Source of the DNA: Scytalidium lignicola
Taxonomy: Eukaryota > Ascomycota > Leotiomycetes
DNA: 64,000 bases
NCBI GenBank assembly: GCA_002812745.2
Contig: NCSJ02000072.1
Location: 90,913-154,912 of the forward strand
Reading direction: 5' to 3'
The notes under the pieces are model-generated. The model worked only from the letters and a program-made list of their open reading frames with translations, was not told the origin of the DNA and ran no database searches. The position numbers and the translations under genes were made by a program. Each line of letters begins with the position of its first letter. Position 1 is the stretch's first letter. This document shows, piece by piece, positions 57,590-64,000 of the stretch.

Positions 57590-57829
57590 AACTAACTAAC
57601 GTAATTCCCAGTCCACCGGCCCACCCGGTCTACCGGCCCACTGAAATTTACTGCAAAATCTATATAGTATCCAAAACACTTCCGTAAAAACTGTTGCTAT
57701 CACGTGTCAGTATCGGATTCTACGGAAGTGATGTAGCGCATTATGTAATCACGCTATGATTGGTTGATTCCAGTCTATGCATGCCTCTGAAACAAGATCA
57801 GGAGGCAATTACGTCGTACGATTAAATAG

Positions 57830-57968
57830 CTTCCTACAGTTGTTACAACTTCTTACAATTATAGCATCTTACAATTATAGCTATAGCTACAGCATCCTAC
57901 AGTTACAGCATCCTACAGCTACAGCATCCTACAGTTACAGCATCCTACAGTTACAGCATCCTACAGCT
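57830..57968. repeat. TACAGCATCC minisatellite
   Basis: About seven units of ACAGCATCCTACAGTT/CT, 15-16 bp each, directly upstream of the first Cys4 frame. They are in frame with an upstream open stretch that would encode repeats of SILQLQHPTA-like sequence. Confidence 0.85.
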
Positions 57969-58628
57969 ATGGCATCCTTCCCACCAGAGCGTTTAAAATG
58001 CACAACCTGTAAAAGATTTCAGGCTATTACTAACTATCCTTTTCGCCGTGGTGGTTTTCACACTCATTCCTGTTCTACCTGTCAAATTCGATTGCAAAAT
58101 CGATATCGAAAACAAAGGGGTATTCCAGTTTCTGAAGAAGGTAAAGTATATCAAATTCAACAAGCTACACGACAAGCTACACGGCAAGCTAAAAATAAAG
58201 AAAAACAAAAGAAATTAGCTCAGGAAAATGAGATTAGAAAATTGATACAACGTCAAAAGAGACGTATACAATGGAGGTTAAGTTATAATGGTTTTGCAAA
58301 TAAAGGAAAGGAGGAATGGATTCAGAGACAACAAAGTGATATAACATGGCCTGAGTAGGAAGGAGATATAGACAGTTTAAAACTGTCAAATGTATCTACA
58401 GATTCAAAGGGTTTTTGGATTGATATTTGGATTACACAAGCTCAATGGCAATATGTCAAAGCATATGAATCCAATTTCGATTATCAAGCTTATTCACAAT
58501 GGATTGACCTTCGAAAACAAGCTATAATTACTATAGCTAATCGAGAAGGTTGGAAGCCTACAAGCCAAGAAATAATTACAGGTCAGGAAATGCCTTTCAC
58601 TAATAACAAAAGCTTACAAAGTCTATAG
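57969..58628 (+). pseudogene. Cys4 zinc-finger-like protein with internal TAG (element-borne)
   Basis: From the ATG at 57969 (MASFPPERLKCTTCKRFQ) the frame runs 220 codons to TAG at 58626, interrupted only by one TAG at 58356-58358 after ITWPE. The motif is CTTC, 20 residues, CSTC, immediately followed by a basic stretch QIRLQNRYRKQRG. A Gln/Lys-rich coiled-coil-like part follows. After the internal TAG come TDSKGFWIDIWITQAQWQYV, YQAYSQWIDLRKQAIITI and WKPTSQEIITGQEMPF. The continued open frame suggests CAG became TAG recently. The Cys4-plus-basic layout suggests nucleic-acid binding. I know no function and no named family. The open frame also extends upstream through the minisatellite to an ATG at 57777. 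Confidence 0.6.
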
Positions 58629-58744
58629 AACTTACAAACCTTATAAACCTTACAAGTACAGACCTGACGGAACATACGGAGAGACCTATAGGGGAGCTTA
58701 TTGAGGAGCCTGTGGAGGAGTATATAGGGAAGCCGGTAGAACCT

Positions 58745-59203
58745 ATGGAGAGGCTTACGGAGCCTGTGGAGGAGCCTGAGCCTGGAGAGGAGCCTGTGGA
58801 ACTTATAGAAGGGTTTACAGAGCCTGTGGAGGAGCCTGTGGAGGAGCTTGAGCCTGTACAGGAGTTTACGGAGCTTACAAAGCTTACGGAGCCTACGGAG
58901 GAGCCCAATGACGAGCCTTTTTATCAATATTGCTCCAGTTGCAATCAAGACAAGTTGGAGATCGAATATGATGGCTTCAGGACCTGTAGATCCTGTAGGC
59001 AACGAAGTAGGAATAACTCACGTCGTCAAAGGGAGGAAGGTATGAAAGCAAGTGCTGAGTTCTTCAAAGCTACAAGGGAACAAATCGAATTACACCTCGA
59101 AATATGGACTCAAAAAGCAGGAGAAAGGAGCCTCATACCACTCCGAAAAGATTGGACTAGGCCTTTGACGGTTGACGATTATATAGCTGGACAGGAGGTT
59201 TAA
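58745..59203 (+). CDS. Second Cys4 protein with Glu/Pro-rich leader (element-borne)
   Basis: An open frame reaches 59203; the first ATG is at 58745 (MERLTEPVEEPEP) although it is open further upstream. The N-part consists of imperfect EEPVE/TEP repeats coded by a GC-richer repeated DNA. Then FYQYCSSCNQDK-x10-FRTCRSCRQRSRNNSRR gives CSSC, 14 residues, CRSC and a basic stretch, laid out like the protein before it. The C-terminal WTRPLTVDDYIAGQEV echoes WKPTSQEIITGQEM of the first. I infer two diverged copies of one gene type. Not recognised; expression unknown. Confidence 0.5.
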   Translation: MERLTEPVEEPEPGEEPVELIEGFTEPVEEPVEELEPVQEFTELTKLTEPTEEPNDEPFYQYCSSCNQDKLEIEYDGFRTCRSCRQRSRNNSRRQREEGMKASAEFFKATREQIELHLEIWTQKAGERSLIPLRKDWTRPLTVDDYIAGQEV

Positions 59204-59228
59204 GGGCATCGTACAACAGGTTCGGGAA

Positions 59229-59545
59229 GCCATAGGCCTGTACAGGTAATCCAGGAGGTTACGAGCCTGTACAGGAGGTTCAACAAGCTATAGATCTGTA
59301 CAGGAAGTTCAGGTAGTTCAGGAGATCACGGGCCTGTACAGGTAGTTCAGGAAGCTACAGATCTGTACAGGAGGTTCAGGAAGCCACAAGCCTGTACAGG
59401 AGGTTCAGGAAGCTACAGAACTGTACAGGAAGTTCAGGAAGCCACAAGCCTGTACAAGAGGTTCAGGAGACCACGAGCCTGTATAGGAGGTTTAGGAAGT
59501 TCAGAAAGCCACGAACCTGTATAAGTAGTTCAGGAGGTTACAGAT
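59229..59545. repeat. 29-30 bp minisatellite (CTGTACAGGAGGTTCAGGAA units)
   Basis: About ten tandem imperfect units, each with CTGTACAGG then AGGTTCAGGAAG and a variable end (CTACAGAT or CCACAAGC). It directly follows the second Cys4 frame. Confidence 0.9.
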
Positions 59546-59576
59546 GGAAAGCTTATAGTTCTAGGAGTACGTACAA

Positions 59577-59705
59577 TTCAGGGAGTAGTAGGAATTGACT
59601 GTAGTAGCATGTAGGAATCAACGGTAGTAACAGGTAGGAATTAACAGTAGTAGCATGTAGGAATTGTAGTAGTAGCATGTAGGAATTGTAATAATTGCAA
59701 AAGCT
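59577..59705. repeat. About 27-bp minisatellite (GTAGCATGTAGGAATT units)
   Basis: Five imperfect units of GTAGTAGCATGTAGGAATT plus a few variable bases. Confidence 0.85.
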
Positions 59706-60157
59706 TATAAACAAGCTTACAGGAATTGAATTAGTCACGTGAAAGATAAGGATACCAAATATCCCTCCCTACGAGCGTAGCGAGTAGCAAGCTTTGCTTG
59801 TCAACGAAAACTGTACATTAATAACTCAACAACTATAAAGTTAAAAGAAATAATTCTTTACAAAATAGCTAATTACTTTAATCTGATTTCAAATATTTAG
59901 TCATTCTTTTGTTTAAATACTTATAATATAGTTAAATTAGATTTTAGACCTTCAACACAAGGTTGTTTTATTATATAGCACAAACTATAAATGCTACACA
60001 CGTCAAAATTTGTATACTTATTGATTATTAAATAAATAAATAGACTTCAAAGTTTGATTAAATATAATTATATATTTGTTAAGTTATTGATGTACAGTTT
60101 TCGTTGATTTTGCAGTAAATTTCAGTGGGCCGGTGGACTGGGAATTACGTTACTATG

Positions 60158-60422
60158 GCAGAATTACATAAACGGGGGATTTTTCTTATTGATTAGCCCC
60201 TATTTTTCCTCTGACTTAAACCCCGTTAAGATCATATGGAACCTTATGAAGGATTATTTGGAGAGGAATTATCCAAAAAATATAAATTACGATAGGTTGA
60301 GAGCAACCGTGAAAGAGGCATGGGAAAAGGTTGCAATTTCAGACATAGAGGATTTGCTGGATTCTATGTATGATCGTTGCCAGGCTGTAATCGATGCAAA
60401 TGGTAGACATACCAAATATTAA
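60158..60422 (+). pseudogene. Tc1/mariner-like transposase, C-terminal fragment
   Basis: ELHKRGIFLID, then TAG where Trp is expected, a one-base shift, then SPYFSSDLNPVKIIWNLMKD, YLERNYPKNINYDRLRATVK, EAWEKVAISDIEDLLDSM and DRCQAVIDANGRHTKY to a stop at 60422. It is the end of a DDE_3 transposase. The acidic catalytic residue expected after NP-x reads Lys (NPVK instead of NPIE). It begins 8 bp after the right edge of element D. Confidence 0.88.
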
Positions 60423-61133
60423 ATTGTATGAGAACTATCAATAAAGCAGCATCGAAATTCAGCCATTCTAAGAATGCGTCATGTGCCCTAAACAGGATCC
60501 TTGTCTAGCGCATTTTGTAATACTTATAGCCTGTACCACAATACAATTCTGCCTGAAATTAAAAATCGTACGATAAGTGCAGTAATATATTGATATTTTG
60601 CTTGGCTGTTGGTAAAATTCCTGAAGTGGTCAGCCAAGCAATGTGCACAATACCCCACGTTCTTTTTGAAATTAACCATCTTATGACGAATGCAGCTTGA
60701 CCAGCCTTTCATGAGCTGCAAGTATCTCGAATGCAGCACCAATAACCTGGTCTCTTCATTAGCCTTTCAAACTTATAGGACAAATTTGTCTTGTGTCAAT
60801 TTACCAAAGGCAATACGTACAGCGAATAGTGACAAACTCTTAGTCGGATGCTATGATGCTGTAGCCAGGGACCTTGGCGCCAAGACAATCAATCTGTGTG
60901 CATCCGTGTTCTTTGTGTGGGCGCCCCACTCCAACTCTCTTCGTCTCCATGGCTTGCGACGAGCCGGGGACCTCCTGCGTTCGAATTCAATAATCGGCAG
61001 CCTAAGCCACTTGGTTTGCTCTTTAATGCCGCGCGCGTTCATAGTCAGCGAAAGCAAGTGTGACAGTTGAGCAAGTGCAGCTGGCTGTGAAACACTGACA
61101 AATCTGACACTTCTAGACTTGTTCCAGAGTGTC
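60423..61133. other. Intergenic DNA, no gene seen
   Basis: One longer plus-strand frame (60690-61070) lacks any recognisable domain. Possibly old transposon flank. Confidence 0.4.
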
Positions 61134-61306
61134 TGGCGTAACCTATCCCTTTAACGTTCAGTGGACAAATTTGTCCACTTTTAGCGTTGTCGCCATATGA
61201 ATACGGCATCAATAGTGCAAAAGAGAAATTCTGAGTGGTTGATATACCTGTATAAAATTTGTGCCTGATATACTCAACCGAGTGAACGTTAAAGGGATAT
61301 GCCTGC
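61134..61306. mobile_element. Small inverted-repeat element (about 170 bp MITE)
   Basis: ATCCCTTTAACGTTCA at 61145-61160 is exactly inverted at 61283-61298, and the flanks (GGCGTAACCT / ATGCCTGCC) pair imperfectly. The inner halves also fold (GTTGATATAC / TATACTCAAC-like). Non-coding. Some 290 bp without features follow to 61594. Confidence 0.65.
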
Positions 61307-61594
61307 CACCTGCCTCTGGGATGAGTATCCTGCATACACGCCTCGATGCTGGCTTGGCCAAATGGAGATCAAAATGGAAAGGATACCACACGGAGACATT
61401 CCGTTTTCGGAAAACTGCACAATCCGTGATCCATAAACTCCTCTAACAAGATGTACTAGTCCGAACTATCAATTCCACATCAATGTCTTGCTTCCCCTAC
61501 ATTACTGCATGATGAATCGATGACAACCAGGAGCTGCATTTACATCCACGTTACACCAAACCCAATTGAAGGCTCCATTCGACACAATGACTGG

Positions 61595-62294
61595 CTAGAC
61601 TATTCGAAGATCACTACCCTTTAAGCGCCCATCTAACCATTGTGATAATGATATCGCAAATAAACATGTATTGCCTCTATCTCCAAGCCTCACATCGACA
61701 TTAAAAGTCCATATACCGCTCTTTAAAAACATTATAGGAATCTGGAAATCGAGCAATACGTCGCTACGTCCACTACTAGGCAGGTAGTCGACCTGAGCGC
61801 CACGGGCATCACGGAAGACCAGGTGGGCATCATCATTAAAGGACGCTGTCTTGAACGGCACCGTGACAGACTTAATGTCCTCAGAGTCACCGCCTGGGTA
61901 AACAGCTGAGCTGCTCATAGTAAGGGTTGCATTAACGAGGCCCTCATCAAGAAGTACCAGCTCCTTCTTTTTCGATTCGGGGATGGAGCCACGGAGGTAG
62001 ACGAAGAAGACGCGGTCGCTTTATAACGTGAGTATCAAAACATAAACAATTTATGAAGAAAGGAGCATACGATATAATAGGCGTTGGGGCAATCTCGAGG
62101 AATTCAATGTCCAATAGCTGGTCTTTTTTTGGCACAGGGCCGTATAGAGCGTCGTTGTGACCCCGCACCTGATCTTTTTCGGCCATAACGTCCACGCTGA
62201 TGAGAGACTGTTGTTGGGAGGGTGTGGCGTGGTTAGGAATAGCTAGTGCAGCGGCGTAGAGAGTCAGGAAGGGTAGGAGAGTCGATTTCATCAT
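61595..62294 (-). CDS. Small secreted ML-like (MD-2-related lipid-recognition) protein
   Basis: Two exons (62294-62071 and 62018-61595, 52-nt intron) give 215 residues. The signal peptide is KSTLLPFLTLYAAALAIPN. LLDIEFLEIAPTPIISDRVF, FVYLRGSIPESKKKELVLLD, EGLVNATLTMSSSAVYPGGD and SGIWTFNVDVRLGDRGNTCL follow the strand order of NPC2 / phosphatidylglycerol-phosphatidylinositol-transfer-like ML domains, which bind lipids. The disulfide pattern is poorer than in NPC2, so the family call is moderate. It could equally be an unclassified small secreted protein. A TATA-like box lies about 100 nt upstream. Intact. Confidence 0.7.
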
Positions 62295-62392
62295 CTAGCT
62301 GTGTGCTGGCAGTGAGCTGGCAGTTTCGTGGGAGTGATAACGCAATCAAGGGAGGAGAGGGCCCGTCCAACGATTGAGTAATGACGAGGGCC

Positions 62393-62401
62393 TTTTATAT
62401 A
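62393..62401 (-). promoter_or_regulatory. TATA box of the small secreted protein gene
   Basis: TATATAAAA on the minus strand, 99 nt upstream of the ATG at 62294. Confidence 0.5.
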
Positions 62402-63240
62402 GAGTGCCTAAAGTACTGACACATGGTCAGTGCTCAACGACACCAAATTCTCGTCTTTTGATGCTGCTTTAAAATCACGTCTCTGCTCCCTCAGAGGGCC
62501 TGTTTGATTTCAACAATTAAATAATAAATTAAATAAGTTAATTGGCTTAATTTATAATAAACTTTTGGCCATGTGCGAATCCAAATAAGCTTTCAATATT
62601 ACCTATTGAAGTAGTTATCCAGCCAATCTTCTGGTTGTTTCGAAGCCCTCCAGGTGACGGAAGTATTCGAGATTCGAAGGGTCTTTTCTAAACGACCACC
62701 ACGGTGGGTAGATGATATGCACAGCCTCGTTTGCGTTGTACTAAGAGGATGGCCACTGGTCCGGGATAAATGCGTTGCCCTGGAAGCTTAAGTTCAGGTT
62801 TGGGAAGTTTGCGGTCGTATTATTAGAATTCAAATCGCAATGTCTTTTTGCTAAGGTTCTACTGGGCGGGCAGGCGACGACAACTGGGTCTCTAACTCTC
62901 AATAGGCCTGACGGATTTTGGAAACTGTGCTCGTAAATCAGCCGGATCCCGTCTTTAAGGTTGTAAATTATACTAATCTTAAGACACAGCTGCACTCAGT
63001 GGGCTGGTGACAAGGAGCTTGTTGGTGGCGGGAGTCTGTTCTGGTACTGCGCCCGTAAATCACTTGGATCCCGTCGTAAATTATGCCAATCCCAGGACAC
63101 AGCTGCACTCAACTGGTGACAAGGAGCTTGTTGGTGGGGGGATTCTGTACAGAGTACGGAAGTAGTATTTGGCATTGAAACATTCAAGAGAGTGCTGTTA
63201 CTAGGAGTCGTTTTGTCAACACCAGGCCAGCAAACCGGAC
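62402..63240. other. Intergenic region between secreted protein and GDSL genes
   Basis: It contains the tandem duplication listed separately. Minus-strand open frames across it are low in support and cover both duplicates. Confidence 0.45.
62933..63149. repeat. Direct tandem duplication of about 100 bp
   Basis: Both copies share CGTAAATCA, GGATCCCGTC, GTAAATTAT, GACACAGCTGCACTCA and GGTGACAAGGAGCTTGTTGG. The second copy is about 10 bp shorter. Confidence 0.85.
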
Positions 63241-63249
63241 TATATATAT
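63241..63249 (+). promoter_or_regulatory. TATA-like box of the GDSL esterase gene
   Basis: TATATATAT lies 91-99 nt before the ATG at 63340. Confidence 0.5.
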
Positions 63250-63339
63250 CATGGGAATGTCCAGCCCACATCAGCTCTACTGCTGCTGCCCTCGCCGCGC
63301 ATCTCTCCTTCCCTCGCCTTTGGATTATCCCGCCGCATT

Positions 63340-64000
63340 ATGTTCCTGAAATACTTCTCCCTTTTGGGGTTGCTCGTCATCCTCGCCCTGGCCCAGGACG
63401 ACTTCGACTTCGATGCCGCATCCCAGTCCATCTCCGCTGCCTTGGCCAATCCCTCCTTCGTCCCCTATACGCTTCCGAATCAGAAGGTTGTAGAGTTCAT
63501 CGCCCTGGGCGACTCATATACTGCCGGGACGGGTTGTAACGGCGTCGATGAAGTCATCGCCGGGGACGCTGTTCGCGGCATGCACGCCTATCCCATGCAG
63601 ATGTCTCTGGACTCCGAAAACTGGGGCTTCATCAACAATGGGGACGACACCCTCCCTCGCTTCAGCTTCCACGCGTACACAGGCGACATCGGGCAAGACT
63701 TGATTGTCCAGCAACTGAACCAGGGACCGTACAAAGACGATAAGAACCTCCCCTGGGGCCAGCCCTTTGGCGCCCTGCAATTGGCTGTCTTGACCATCGG
63801 CGGGAACGATGTGACGCTCTCGAAGTGAGTCCCCCTCTTGTTCGCTGCTGCCCGGCGTCGGGTGTGCTGACCGTGGACACACAGTATCTTGAACGATTGC
63901 ATCTACCGCGCCTGGTGACCGTCAGACTGCCAGACCACGCTCGATGCCCTGCAAACCCAGATCGACAACGGGCAGCTGCAAGAACGGGTCAACTACGCCA
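63340..64000 (+). pseudogene. Secreted GDSL/SGNH esterase, start of gene, with an in-frame TGA
   Basis: The signal peptide FLKYFSLLGLLVILALAQ leads to the block I motif FIALGDSYTAGTGCNG (nucleophile Ser) and VLTIGGNDVTLSK (block III, Gly-x-Asn-Asp). A GT-AG intron at about 63825-63884 joins in phase to NILNDCIYRAW, followed by TGA at 63916-63918, then PSDCQTTLDALQTQIDNGQL continues open to the window end. This stretch resembles fungal SGNH hydrolases, secreted esterases acting on lipids or acetylated sugars. The stop sits in otherwise well-preserved GC-rich coding sequence. It may be a recent nonsense change, an unusual splice or an error. The catalytic Asp/His end is outside the window. Confidence 0.85.

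Larger units (their letters stand above)
57661..59800. mobile_element. Inserted element with minisatellites and two Cys4 protein genes (class unknown)
   Basis: The element D sequence is cut cleanly between GCAAAATC and TCAACGAAAA, so everything between arrived as one insertion of about 2140 bp, perhaps duplicating TC. Its left border starts TATATAGTATCC and its right border has GGATACCAAATATCC, CACGTG nearby on both sides, then GAGCGTAGCGAGTAGCAAGC and TTTGCTTG. Inside lie a TACAG minisatellite, a 220-codon Cys4 frame, a second Cys4 frame with a Glu/Pro-rich leader, and two more minisatellites. I see no transposase, integrase or reverse transcriptase, so the class and mechanism are unknown. 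Confidence 0.7.
57599..60150. mobile_element. ACGTAATTCC inverted-repeat element, copy D, interrupted by a 2.1 kb insertion
   Basis: The left tip ACGTAATTCCCAGTCCACCG after TA continues to TTTACTGCAAAATC at 57660. The element resumes at 59801 with TCAACGAAAACTGTACATTA and ends GGGAATTACGT at 60150, again followed by TA. Without the insertion it is about 412 bp and its middle matches copy A in reverse orientation. The right TA abuts a mariner transposase remnant. Confidence 0.85.

Noticed and set aside
58600..58908. Minus-strand Ser/Gly-rich frame of 102 codons
   Set aside because: It is the antisense of the Glu/Pro repeat leader of the second Cys4 frame; low complexity explains it.
59229..59545. 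29-30 bp repeated units resembling a CRISPR array
   Set aside because: The units are contiguous and imperfect with no unique spacers, and the DNA is eukaryotic. It is a minisatellite.
57661..59800. Helitron interpretation of the insertion
   Set aside because: No TC start with CTRR end plus hairpin in the right place, no A/T target and no Rep/helicase. I left the class open.
60690..61070. Plus-strand frame of 126 codons
   Set aside because: No domain, no homopolymer of conserved residues and no splice support. It lies beside mobile DNA.

Overview
This window looks like nuclear DNA of a filamentous ascomycete (Pezizomycotina; Leotiomycetes-like, inferred from gene content only). Genes carry short GT-AG introns of about 42-110 nt with CTAAC/CTGAC-type branch sites. 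The protein families are typically fungal: Zn2Cys6 regulators, FunK1 kinase, 2EXR, multicopper oxidase, amidase and Kre9/Mid2-like wall proteins. Long AT-rich tracts hold decayed transposons and gene relics whose stops and differences are mostly C-to-T / G-to-A, as expected of repeat-induced point mutation (RIP). Single N bases sit mainly in homopolymer runs.

Layout. 0-10 kb: a partial Zn2Cys6 regulator, a secreted multicopper oxidase and a Kre9/Mid2-like wall protein. 10-16.5 kb: a gene-poor relic zone with a pogo/Fot-type transposase tail joined to a mutated FunK1 copy, a decayed membrane-anchor gene and an alanine-transaminase fragment. 17-28.4 kb: a secreted beta-lactamase-like hydrolase, a broken FunK1 kinase, a frameshifted secreted alpha/beta hydrolase, a LINE fragment, a patatin-like phospholipase, an aldolase/adducin fragment and an intact Zn2Cys6 regulator. 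28.7-37 kb: a cytochrome b2-type lactate dehydrogenase pseudogene, an amino-acid permease pseudogene and an intact divergent amidase. 37-45 kb: a P450 pseudogene cut in two by about 6 kb holding nested inverted-repeat elements, an unknown membrane protein, a 2EXR protein and a mariner fragment. 45-57.4 kb: a CDF metal transporter, an aldehyde dehydrogenase, a decayed short-chain dehydrogenase, an MFS sugar transporter and a conserved membrane protein. 57.5-61.3 kb: a nest of mobile DNA. 61.5-64 kb: a small secreted ML-like protein and the start of a GDSL esterase.

Most intact genes suit a saprotroph or plant-associated lifestyle: secreted oxidase and hydrolases, amide and aldehyde catabolism, sugar and metal transport. 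I see no clear biosynthetic cluster. The most distinctive material is mobile. A family of about 400-440 bp elements has TA duplications and ACGTAATTCC termini (copies at 23.4, 28.7, 37.8 and 57.6/60.1 kb, plus one end at 20.9 kb). One copy contains a 2.1 kb insertion with minisatellites and two proteins bearing a related four-cysteine motif, which I do not recognise as a named transposon class.
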